Shown piece by piece: positions 9,390-17,325 of a stretch of 17,325 nt of DNA. The number at the start of each line of letters is the position of its first letter. Within the stretch, counting starts at the first letter, position 1. The notes under the pieces were generated by a model. It was not told where the DNA came from and did not search any database. It saw nothing but the letters and a program-made list of their open reading frames with translations. This stretch comes from Fusarium oxysporum f. sp. lycopersici 4287 (taxonomy: Eukaryota > Ascomycota > Sordariomycetes > Hypocreales > Nectriaceae), in NCBI RefSeq assembly GCF_000149955.1, contig NW_017264854.1, positions 75,027 through 92,351 of the forward strand, in the 5' to 3' direction. The position numbers and the translations under genes were made by a program.

Positions 9390-9581
9390 TCATGTACGGT
9401 CAAGCAGAGAATAGCCAATCGACCGTTTGTAAGGTTTCCAATCGTATTGACAGTCTTCGCTGCACCATGACATAACAAGTTCTCCGGAAGGAGCATAAAC
9501 GCCGGTATAGAACGATGCGAATTTTGGTTCGGGATAACTGCCTTCTAGATAAAATTCGACGTGTCCGAAGCGCCGCATCAA
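9390..9581 (-). other. unidentified open frame, possible gene fragment
   Basis: A 63-codon minus-strand frame starting MMRRFGHVEFYLEGSY. It is rich in Tyr, Phe, Trp and Cys (SFYTGVYAPSGE, SWCSEDCQYDW), a composition more like a real globular or secreted protein than random frame noise. I do not recognise the family. It ends at about the point where the second transposase relic begins on the plus strand, so the transposon insertion or a rearrangement may have cut a host gene here. No intron model extends it convincingly. Confidence 0.3.
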
Positions 9582-9596
9582 TATACCAAGTTTGTC

Positions 9597-11003
9597 ATCC
9601 GCAGCTTGGTTGCCGCCAGCAAGGCATGCAGTCTTGACGCGCCACCCGTCGGCAACCGTTGAGCTTCTAACTTCATCAACCGACTCAAAGAGCTCAAGAC
9701 GCGGTTTTTTTCGCAGGTATGACTACCAGAAGGCTAAATGAGAAGACCTAACCGAGATTCGAAAGTGGTTCAAGCTCGTGGAAAACACAATCACGAAATA
9801 TGGTATCGACGTGGCTGATAGCTACGACTTTGATGAGGCTGGCTTTCTAATGGGCATGACTACAAGCGGAATGGTCGTCATAGGCTCAGAAAGGCGTACA
9901 AGACCAAAACCAGTGCAGCCTGGAAGCAGGGAATGGATTACAGTGATCTAGGCGATTAATGCAGAAGGCCAATCGATCGCGCCATTTATCATTGGTGCAG
10001 GCCAATATCACCTTGCCAGTCGGTACCGGGAATGCGATCTCCCGGGAGATTGGGCTAATGCAACAAGCAAAAATGGCTAGAAAGGCAGCCAGATAGGCCT
10101 CGAGTAGCTAAAGCACTTTGACCGGTGTACAGCCAAGCGATCCAATAGTTGCTATCGTCTACTGATCCTTGATTGTCACGAAAGTCACTGCTCCGTCGAC
10201 TTTGAGAGATATTGCAAGGAGAACAAGATCATCACGCTTTGCCTGCCGCCTCATTCGTCTCACATATTTCAGCCTCTTGATATCGGGTGCTTTTCCGTGT
10301 TTAGGCAGGAATATGGCCGAGAAATAGGATATCTGACCCGATGCTTTATAACCCACGTTTCCAAGACCGAGTTCTTTCCGGCTTTTTACGCCGCTTTTCA
10401 GGCCACCATGACAGAAGAAAATATCCAGGCAGTTTTCAGAGGAGCCGGGACTATTCCACTTGACCCGGAAAGTGTACTCTCAAAGCCTGATGTGCAGCTA
10501 CAGACTCCAACGCCGGTTGAGGAGGGAACTGGCCCCTTTACTCCATGTGTTTCAAAGACACCAAAGACGGTGCTTGAGGCCAGTTAACAGTCTGAGTACC
10601 TCGAAAGACGAATTAGAAGACATCAAAGCAGCTCCCTGAGTGAATTCTGGAAGTATTAAATTTGCTTTCTAAGGGAACAAAGGCTATGTTGCATGAGAAC
10701 ACCTCACTGAGAGCTCAGGTCCGTCATCATCAACAGGTAAATGAAGCATTAAGCCGGCATCGAAGGGCAAAAAGGACCAGACTACGGAAAGGATGGATGA
10801 TGATAGTATGGGGAACAAGGGAAGTAACTGATCAGATGAATATAGATGGGCAGGTCGAGGGCGAGTCGTTGAGAAGTGGTGGTCAAGGAGGGTCAGCACG
10901 ACCGAGGGGAAGGCGCTGTGGAGGATGCGGCAAGACTGGCCATAACGCAAGGGCATGTAAAATAGCTACTACAATATCTGGAAAAAAAAAATACAGTAAT
11001 TGA
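9597..11003 (+). pseudogene. second pogo-type DDE transposase, 5'-truncated and multiply disrupted
   Basis: Relic of a different member of the family at 5066-6710. Recognisable sequence begins near 9630 (DAPPVGNR, then NFINRLKELKTRFF), so the N-terminal HTH is absent. A 7-T run at 9705-9711 shifts the frame. It then continues RRYDYQKA, WFKLVENTITKYGID, YDFDEAGFLMGM. Catalytic Asp codons are at 9832, 10171 (LLILDCHESH; relatives usually have Gly after this Asp) and 10279 (FQPLDIGCF), with the last pair again 36 residues apart. In-frame stops lie at 9660, 9739, 9949, 10078, 10105 and 10585. Several occupy positions where Trp or Gln is expected. A further shift near 10640-10655 leads to the coiled, basic tail (NEALSRHRRAKRTRLRKG). 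An intact CCHC zinc knuckle follows, CGGCGKTGHNARAC. No terminal inverted repeats were found. It is clearly dead and older or more heavily mutated than the first element. Confidence 0.88.
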
Positions 11004-11239
11004 GTCTAATTGATCAGAGGATTTGTTGTGCTTTTCTGGTGATTCCTGTGTTAAAGGTTAAGACTTTTTGTGGCACATGTCTGTGACGCAAGTTTATCAT
11101 GTAATTACGTTATTTAATATAACTAGTAATGTACCGATCAAAAGCCAAGCTTAATTCCGAGTTTATATATCCTATTCTGGGAGGAGAAAGGTATTATGTA
11201 TATTAGAGTTAACAGCTGTTTGAAGTAAGCTGAATATAT
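11004..11239. other. AT-rich spacer between transposon relic and bHLH gene
   Basis: AT-rich sequence with no frame of note. It probably contains the remaining 3' end of the second pogo element (a GTAATTACGTTATTTA stretch near 11100 is reminiscent of such ends, but no left partner was found) and the 3' untranslated region of the minus-strand bHLH gene. Confidence 0.35.
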
Positions 11240-12219
11240 TTACCCTACTGCCGCTCCATGTGTTAGCTGTTTTACCCTCGATGACAGCTTATCATTTTCA
11301 CTCTCTAACGCCAAGATACGATGTGTCGCTGCGTCCAAAACTTCGCCTCTGCTAAATGCGTATCCTACCTCTGATGCGCTGGCTCCTCTCAGGTCGTCAT
11401 CACTTGTACGTGACGTTTGCAAGGCGGCAAGCAAGCTCTCAAAACGCAGTTTCAAGCGTGTGCGGTACTGCTTCTCGACCTCGTTGTGGCATTCACGAGC
11501 CTGCAAGGAAGGGGCCAATTTTTTGCGAGGTCTCTTGGGCTTACGGGATGCTGAGCGGAGTTTGACGCCGGCGAATCCGCTACCGCTGTGTTCGTTCTTG
11601 ATGTTGTCAATGCCGTTGTGGCCGTTGGTGCTACTGTTGCTGTGGCCTCTTCCCTATAGAACCTTGTCAGTCGTAACTGATAGGCTATGCAGTGGCTGTT
11701 TGCCCATGCTCACTGTGCTTATGGCAGATTCAGACTGAAACGGGTGTTCGCTGATGGCATTGTGAGGGCTGTTGCATTGGGAGAGGAAGCTAAGGGTGTA
11801 CTGATCGGAGGAAGAGTAGGCTGATGTGGGCTGAGGTGACGAAAAGGATTGATTGGTATTTACTGTGAAGTGGCCGAGAGCATGTATTTCATAGGGAGTG
11901 CCTACAACACAAGCTCATGTAATTCATCAGTACAAACGAAGCATCGATCATGCTATGGCGTATTCCGTACCTGGATCCAGAGTCCGGTTCGAGAGTAGCT
12001 GTAAGTTTGGCCTTAGCGATTGACTAAATAAGGAATTTCGAATGTTATAAGGCCAGGGTGAATTAATCAAATTAACAAGCAAGTGAAGGTGGGACCAGAA
12101 CGACCGTTAAATAGCTGCCCTCAGCCGTACCATTGAAAGCGTCGACTTACCTCATACCATTTATCTTCTTGGTCCCAACCAGGCAGAGCAAGCTCGGTTG
12201 GGTAGTCACCGCTAGCCAT
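11240..12219 (-). CDS. bHLH transcription factor, four exons
   Basis: Nuclear DNA-binding regulator of 232 residues. Minus-strand exons are 12219-12151, 11998-11971, 11901-11714 and 11653-11240. Introns are 12150-11999 (GTAAGT...ACAG, 152 bp), 11970-11902 (GTACGG...GTAG) and 11713-11654 (GTGAGC...CTGAC...ATAG). The phases agree throughout. The start ATG at 12219 gives MASGDYPTELALPGW. The middle is Ser/Asn/Gln-rich. A basic patch (RKPKRPRKK, residues 132-140) is a likely nuclear signal. The basic region carries H151, E155 and R159 (CHNEVEKQYR), the class B pattern that reads CACGTG. Y158, in place of the usual Arg, is the residue typical of SREBP-type bHLH proteins. Helix 1 is RLKLRFESLLAALQ, followed by a long loop of about 20 residues. 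Helix 2 is GEVLDAATHRILALE and runs into a short zipper-like tail. No membrane segments follow, so it is not a full SREBP. No lesion was found. The target genes are unknown and I assign no name. Confidence 0.85.
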
Positions 12220-13163
12220 TCTGGGCCCGAGCGCAGTTTGTTAGAGAGAACACAGGCGGGTATCATACGATGGGGACATTGAAACCGAGTATGTCCGTAG
12301 ATGCCAAAGTTTGCCGGTAAGTAATATATATATAACGGGAGCACTTCGCTTGCCCCTCGACACTCCATTGACAGTGTCAATCCCGAGCACACCTGCAAGC
12401 TCCTTTAGAGCCGGTCGAGTTAGTTGTACGTTATCAACAATACACACGTAGACCACCACCAGAAGCGCCTCAAGATCAGCCGTTGTAGCCGTCTAGTAGC
12501 TATAGCAAAAACAGGATGGTGCTACAGCAGGAGCTGGATCTTGATGAGTACGGTGTGAAATCGTTCGGCTTGCCATTTGTACAGTTGCACACGTGTACCT
12601 CGAAACAACTGCTTGAAGGAGAGATCAACCTGCGTGGATTGGTCCGAATGCTTCAAGCTGCAGACGATACTTTGCACCGATACTGGGAGCACCAAGTGGT
12701 TGTTACTTTTCATGTGTGAGATGCATGTAATTTCGGTTCACGCTGTAAGCCCCTCAAACTCTGCCCAATGTTAAAGGGAGGGTTAAGAGCGGACAGGAGC
12801 ATCTACATCGGGTCACAAGGGCTTGACCTAAGCTACTGTTTCCATGGCTCGCTTAACTTGTCGGGGATGCGGGGATTATTACCTAACGTAAGTACCGAAT
12901 AACTGAAAGATAAACGAGTTCTGAGTCTGTGCGCTGGTGACATCAGGGTTAAGTCATGTGGGATTTTGAATATGATCTGACGACTGGAGTGATCCCTGAT
13001 GAATATTATTGGCTACACCCTGCTTTTAGCGACATGTTTAATCCCCCCAGTACCAGTACTGTATCATGTTGCATTTACGCATTACGGGCGCAATGGTAGA
13101 TTAGTGGCTGGTGTACCACTCTAGCCCTTTATTATTCCTAAGTCATGTACGCTGACTACATCG
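12220..13163. other. upstream region of bHLH gene; no supported gene
   Basis: A minus-strand frame open from 12492 to 12241 (ADLEALLVVVYVC, RPALKELAGVLGI) looks faintly like a small helical protein, but it lacks an ATG and I do not trust it. A plus frame at 12516-12719 (67 codons, LLEGEINLRGLVRMLQ) has no recognisable domain. The rest, up to 13163, shows nothing I can assign. Confidence 0.35.
12590..12595. promoter_or_regulatory. CACGTG E-box upstream of the bHLH gene
   Basis: A perfect palindromic E-box within ACACGTGT, about 370 bases upstream of the bHLH start codon. Class B bHLH proteins bind this hexamer, so self-regulation is possible. One hexamer can occur by chance about every 4 kb, and others exist at 1626, 6085 and 8192, so this is suggestive only. 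Confidence 0.3.
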
Positions 13164-13370
13164 CTAGTCCAATCTCTCCAGTTTCGCTCCAGTATCTATA
13201 GCAGTACCTTTAGCTCAGCCTATTTACTCAGCCTCCTCTAAGCTCTTAAAATCAACCCGCCTGTGGGCTGCAAGCACAGCTGGGAAGTCTCGTAGGTCGT
13301 TGGTTACAAAGCCCACTTAACCCTCTGGGATCCAGGGCTCCTCATCCCCATGATCCTTTGTGCACGCCAT
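13164..13370 (-). pseudogene. degenerate coding relic, unknown family
   Basis: Read on the minus strand from an ATG at 13370, this 69-codon stretch gives MACTKDHGDEEPWIPEG, a stop, then GFVTNDLRDFPAVLAAHRR and VDFKSLEEAE, two more stops, and AKGTAIDTGAKLERLD. The composition and continuity look like a real protein broken by point mutations: TAA at 13319-13317, TAA at 13226-13224 and TGA at 13217-13215, all in one frame without indels. The CAA/CGA-to-TAA/TGA interpretation would be C-to-T changes. I do not recognise the family. It may be the first exon of a longer dead gene. Chance is not excluded. Confidence 0.4.
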
Positions 13371-14350
13371 TGGCTGTTAGTAAGGAGATGATGAGGTGAA
13401 AGGTATGACTGACGGTGTTGCCAGACACATGGCCAAAAGCCTGCACAAATAGAAAAAGATTAAACTGAGTGGCCACACTGGCTCGTCACCTGACAAGTCA
13501 CCGAGTCTTGCTATTCGTACGGAAAGGAAAGGGATATTATTTAAGACGGATACATTAACCATTCCGTAGAACACAGAATACTTCCGACGGAAGCAAACCA
13601 ATCTGCCCAAATCTGAGTCGAATAGTGACAATCAGCACACACAATTCCCCAAATTATGCCACTGACGCATTCTTCACTTAGAATCCAGGAAAGCTCAAAC
13701 GCACATCAAGTCCATTTGGCAGAAACATGAACGTTTAAAGATCGATATGGATATAACAAAGTAGTCTTAAAGTGCCAGGCATACTTAATTCAGCAGGACA
13801 TAATTTAGAATAATATCCCTACCAATCAACATGCATATTAGGCTATAATCACAATCATTCCACTGCACTTTTGATGGCTAATTTGAATGTAATTCCACAG
13901 ACCCGATTGCCCTAGGTGGACTTCACATAAAAGATTGTAGCAGTTCCTGGGTTATTTCACCGATACATTACTCTGCAAGGAGCTCAGCTGCACCTTGGGT
14001 GAAATGCTCCCCAAGGACTCTACACTATCCTCTCGTACATCACCATAGCTGCCATTATTATTCTGACAAGGACGTATCGTGCTTATACCATGTGTCACGA
14101 TCAGAGATCTACAGAAAGTCAAGCTATTCGCAATTCGTTGTGCTTCATTTGCAACATATTGCTGATGAGTAAGGAACAGATGGGGCAGACTGTGATGCAT
14201 GGCCGTTCATCATGCCACCTTACAATGCAACAGTTGCTGAAACGCATCGGCATATGCCGTGAGAGAAAGTGGTGGGGAAGAAAGGGTTGAAGGTGGAATG
14301 TGGTTTTTCTTCGGGTGTCGCGGAAGTTCCACGCTACGCACACACGAGAA
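13371..14350. other. no supported gene
   Basis: AT-rich stretch. Minus-strand frames at 13377-13631, 13952-14200 and 14119-14397 have no recognisable domain and unremarkable composition. No repeats, RNA genes or transposon ends were recognised. Confidence 0.35.
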
Positions 14351-14842
14351 ATGTCATTACCAAAGGCCACCACCTGCCAAATATCTGGCACAAGCAACCA
14401 TCTTTCACCTGGAGTAACTTCATTCTTGAATAGCTATGTGGCACACTTGAGTTATTCCGCCTTTCTTGTGGATGGACCCCTCTCGAAATCAGAAAGTTGG
14501 CGGCTTATCTATCGACCGTTCTAGACAATCGGAAAGACAAGGGTGCGTTATTTGCAATGGGCAAGGATGACCAAGCCCTATTAACCAATATGCAGAGCCC
14601 AGATCTCGGATAGTTCAGACAGAGGCTGTACATAAACCAAAATAGCAGCATGAGTTACCAGTAATTAGGGATCGCTGGCCAATCTAAGCAATAACCTGAT
14701 TGCAGGCAGTCCATATGACCTGATCTCTTAAATTACCTACCGGCTGTTCCTGATGCATGACGGACGCCTTCTACCACGCAAAGACACAGCATTCTTTCAG
14801 AACAAGGAGGATCGTCTGATCAATCCAGATTGTCGAGAATAG
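14351..14842 (+). pseudogene. degenerate coding relic, unknown family, two frameshifts
   Basis: A protein-like reading can be followed across three frames. It runs from an ATG at 14351 (MSLPKATTCQISGTS, SPGVTSFLNSYVAHL) into frame 1 near 14443 (ELFRLSCGWTPLEIRKLAAY, LDNRKDKGALFAMGKDD), then past TAG at 14611 and TAA at 14662. It enters frame 2 near 14690 (NNLIAGSPYDLIS, stop at 14729, YRLFLMHDGRLLPRKDTAFF, NKEDRLINPDCRE) and ends at TAG 14840. The segments join without overlap, have balanced globular composition and each begins where the previous one degrades, as in a dead gene. I cannot name the family. The apparent frame changes could also be introns in a gene I have misread. Confidence 0.4.
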
Positions 14843-15216
14843 AGCTTGAAGTTAGTGTAGTAAGGCTTAGTTACATAAAATATTTTCTTTTGTCTCTCTC
14901 TTACCAACTATTTTCATGGCTTGATAACCTTACAGGCATAGTAGGATCGTCTCGTGACTAAATTTACATATTCTACTTCGTATGACTCGTCTCTGGAGCA
15001 TAGGAGCGTGAGTGCATTCGCATACAAACACGTATCATGAAAAATATGCACTCATAGCATCGCATGCTTCACATAAATGTATGTAAATTTGTTTTACACA
15101 CTTATGTCTCAAAATACATCTCTGTATTCCGGTATATGCCCTTACCTAATCTTAGCATAATTGCCCTAGCTGGTTCGCCTCATTACGAAAAGCACAACAC
15201 AAGTCGATACGGTAAC
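14843..15216. other. no supported gene
   Basis: AT-rich sequence with nothing recognised. It contains the upstream part of a frame open from 15064 that leads into the small frame starting at 15217. Confidence 0.35.
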
Positions 15217-15432
15217 ATGTCCAGAATACCATCCACGGACCAGAACTCATACCACTATATTATGATCGTCAAGATTGACGATGGCGATCTTACATACCAA
15301 GGTAGATCATTAAGCATCTTGTATGAACAAAGCCGGCGGGAAGCAGTGCGGCAATCGTTGAGCACTCATCAATATCATAACCTGCAAGGCAGTCGTACCT
15401 TATATCGCACTACTTACGAAAGAGCAGCGTAG
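15217..15432 (+). CDS. small hypothetical protein or gene remnant, 71 residues
   Basis: From ATG 15217 (MSRIPSTDQNSYHY) to TAG 15432. The frame is open upstream to 15064, so an earlier ATG or an upstream exon is possible. It is a hydrophilic protein with a basic, Arg/Tyr-rich second half (YQGRSLSILYEQSRREAVRQ, ending TTYERAA). There is no signal peptide, membrane segment or known domain. Another frame (frame 2) is open for about 95 codons across the same stretch, to 15649, and includes a Cys-rich piece (HDACWCCVGKGTNNGRDWGD). I cannot tell which, if either, is coding. This may be another relic in a decayed region. Confidence 0.3.
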   Translation: MSRIPSTDQNSYHYIMIVKIDDGDLTYQGRSLSILYEQSRREAVRQSLSTHQYHNLQGSRTLYRTTYERAA

Positions 15433-15540
15433 GCGAGCATTTCGGCCCGGGATTCATGATGCCTGCTGGTGCTGTGTGGGAAAGGGAACGAACAACGGAC
15501 GTGATTGGGGTGACCGAACACTGGACCACAGAGCTTACAA

Positions 15541-15752
15541 CGGCGAAGAATTGTCAAATACGTGGGTCACAGGAATGAAATGGTTTAGATTGGAAAATTC
15601 AAATTTGAATAAGATACTTCACAGGATCAAAACAAGGAACGTATGGTAGGCCAGGATGGAGAGGTAGCTCAGGCTTGAACAGGATTCACTAATGTCACTG
15701 CGTAATGATATAGGGACTAAATAATGTAAAGTGCGACATAACCGGTGGCGCT
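15541..15752 (+). repeat. direct repeat copy A
   Basis: Matches 16737-16947 in the same orientation at roughly three quarters identity by eye, with few gaps. Shared blocks include AATACGTGGGTCA, ATTCAAATT and TAGCTCAG. A second shared block, TACCATATATGCAA at 15891-15904, matches 16979-16992, with about 110 more bases between the blocks in this copy. Likely two old copies of one dispersed or duplicated element. Confidence 0.75.
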
Positions 15753-16736
15753 GTATATTTAAAGGGAGTATATAATGTACCAAGCCATATAATTTCCGAT
15801 TCATCGGCACTTATCCCATCGACGGCGTATCTAGTCACATATCTGATTATTACGACGGGTGTGGCGACGCTATTTGCCGAGCTATAGTGATACCATATAT
15901 GCAATATTCATCTTCAAACATTATAACAAGGTTTAAATGAGACTAGTATAGAGTTCCATGTAGCCTAGTCTAAATCGCTAGCCAAGGGTATGTAGATGTC
16001 ACCAAGGCACATGCTGACAGTAATGGTGGACAGCGGTCCAAGCCTAGCCTTGTTGACACCCCGGTCTAGTGATGGATATGCGTGGACTTGGCATATTGTA
16101 CTGGTATCATTCTAATTACAAGTACCGAATAGCGTCCTCTAGTATTTCAAGGGTGCGCGGTCGCTACGAATCATTCCCATTCCCGCCAGGGTTGAATCCC
16201 CTAGGCCCCTTTCTTGAGGCAACAGTGGCTCCAAATTTAGTATGAATGTGCTAGAATGGTAGGAAAAGTGGTATTCTAAGATTTATAGACGCTCTATTCT
16301 TTGTCTGCTTTTTAGGTGTCAATGGCTGCAGTCACCTGGTTTCTGGAATTCTCACAAACGTGCTTTGTTGCATTGTCAAGTTTTACGGATCCGCTGCTGC
16401 CTCGGTTATTTTTTTCGAAGCAATGTGAGACACATAGCCCTTACTGCATGCCGTAAATGTATTGAAGAAGCTCAGAGCTTTTTCGTCTCGAAATCCTTAT
16501 GCTGACCCCCTCTCGACCATGGCCATTTCATATGCCCGCCAATTTATCCAGGCCGCAGCAGCGCACTCCAGAACTTGAGTCTAGCTCGGGCCATATGCTG
16601 CTACCTAGATAACTCTTAGACATATGTGGACTTTTCAAGCTTGTTTTCTCCCCCTGGCGTCCGTCGCAGGCTGTCTCCGGATGGGGCATCTCGACGACTC
16701 GCTCGAAGCTTGTCTACATACAACACTATCTCTACA
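15753..16736. other. sequence between and beyond repeat copies, no supported gene
   Basis: Contains the second block of repeat copy A (15891 onward) and about 800 bases of unassigned DNA. A plus frame from about 16252 to 16425 lacks an ATG but is strongly hydrophobic (LFFVCFLGVNG, FYGSAAASVIFFEAM), so it could be a relic of a membrane protein. A plus frame at 16626-16832 runs into repeat copy B. Neither is supported. Confidence 0.3.
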
Positions 16737-16947
16737 GGCGAAGGGTTTTCGAATACGTGGGTCAGAAGAATGCAATGTTATAGACTAGGACATTCAAATT
16801 CGAAAAGACATTTCACGGTGTTAAAACAATGAACTTGGCTTAGGCCAGAATGCAGGGATAGCTCAGACTTACAAAGGATCTATTGACGTCTTTACACTGA
16901 TATATGAAATGCAGGACGTAAAACGCAATGCAACCGTTGTGGCTTTT
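16737..16947 (+). repeat. direct repeat copy B
   Basis: Partner of 15541-15752, about 1.2 kb downstream in the same orientation. The second block is TACCATATATGCAA at 16979-16992. Divergence of about a quarter of positions implies an old duplication. The copies could be decayed long terminal repeats around about 0.8 kb of internal sequence, but no tRNA primer site or reverse transcriptase trace was seen. Confidence 0.75.
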
Positions 16948-17325
16948 GATTTGTGAATCGTCCTATAGGTTTTATGGGTACCATATATGCAAGACAAGAT
17001 GCATCCTCAACCGAATTTGAATCAGCGACTTAAGCATCAAGAGGGCCAGCACACAGACATGATAGCACGTAGATAGTTTGTAGAGGGTTGGAAAAAAGAA
17101 ATGTTGTTTATATTGGGCCGGGGTGCTGAGTGAAAATATATATTTATTAAACTTGTTGTTAATTCTTGAGATAATAGTTCTTCACCGGTTTTTATTTCTA
17201 GGTGACTTGATCTAGGACTTTTGAACTCTAATTGTAGGACTTTCAGTTTAATAGTCGGAATCCTGAAAGAAAAGGGATCGGATTTCCCAATAAAAATGAA
17301 GTTGGAAACGGCATACAGTGCGCAT
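16948..17325. other. right edge, AT-rich, no supported gene
   Basis: Holds the end of repeat copy B (to about 17016) and then AT-rich sequence with AAAATATATATTTATTAAA near 17134-17153. No frame, RNA gene or transposon end recognised. Confidence 0.4.

Noticed and set aside
11100..11120. Possible right end of the second pogo element
   Set aside because: No inverted partner was found near the truncated left side, so the end cannot be supported.
16188..16201. tRNA T-loop-like GGTTGAATCCCC
   Set aside because: No acceptor, D-arm or anticodon stem can be drawn around it.
15541..16992. LTR retrotransposon
   Set aside because: No primer-binding site, polypurine tract or reverse transcriptase/integrase trace between the copies; kept only as direct repeats.
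1..17325. CRISPR array, bacterial operon or biosynthetic gene cluster
   Set aside because: No regular spaced repeats, no ribosome-binding sites with adjacent genes, and no core biosynthetic enzyme; the genome is eukaryotic.

Overview
The window looks like nuclear DNA of a filamentous ascomycete, most likely a Eurotiales mould of the Aspergillus/Penicillium type. The reasons are genes with several short introns (mostly 47-69 bp) with CTGAC/CTAAC-like branch points, a fungal-style MATE transporter with a long N-terminal tail, and pogo/Fot-Tan and hAT DNA transposons. The species call is inference. I see no bacterial operons, rRNA, tRNA or CRISPR array.

Layout, left to right. (1) 331-1277: truncated, frameshifted hAT transposase with a BED zinc finger. 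(2) 2196-4443: a five-exon MATE-family transporter, recognisable end to end but apparently dead. It carries a nonsense codon in exon 3 and a GT-to-GG change at an intron donor. (3) 4989-6836: a pogo-type (Tc1/mariner superfamily) element with recognisable terminal inverted repeats. Its transposase is broken by a stop after the ATG, a 23-nt poly-T tract and several 1-nt shifts. (4) 7265-8155: an intact two-exon RING-H2 E3 ubiquitin ligase with an N-terminal zinc ribbon. (5) 9597-11003: a second, different pogo-type transposase relic, truncated at the 5' end and full of stops. (6) 11240-12219, minus strand: an intact four-exon bHLH transcription factor with an SREBP-like tyrosine in the basic region. 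(7) 12.2-17.3 kb: no convincing intact gene. It holds two degenerate protein-coding relics of unknown family, one small open frame, and a pair of diverged direct repeats about 1.2 kb apart.

The genes do not form a pathway or cluster. Only the RING ligase and the bHLH factor look functional. The rest reads as a transposon-rich accessory region with gene decay. Several stops could be C-to-T changes (on one strand or the other), as expected from repeat-induced point mutation, but I cannot prove this without homologous copies. I found no evidence for a new defence or biosynthetic system. The items most worth checking are the double lesion in the MATE gene, the bHLH gene with an E-box in its upstream region, and the unidentified relics and repeats in the right third. 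All splice models and similarities were worked out by eye.
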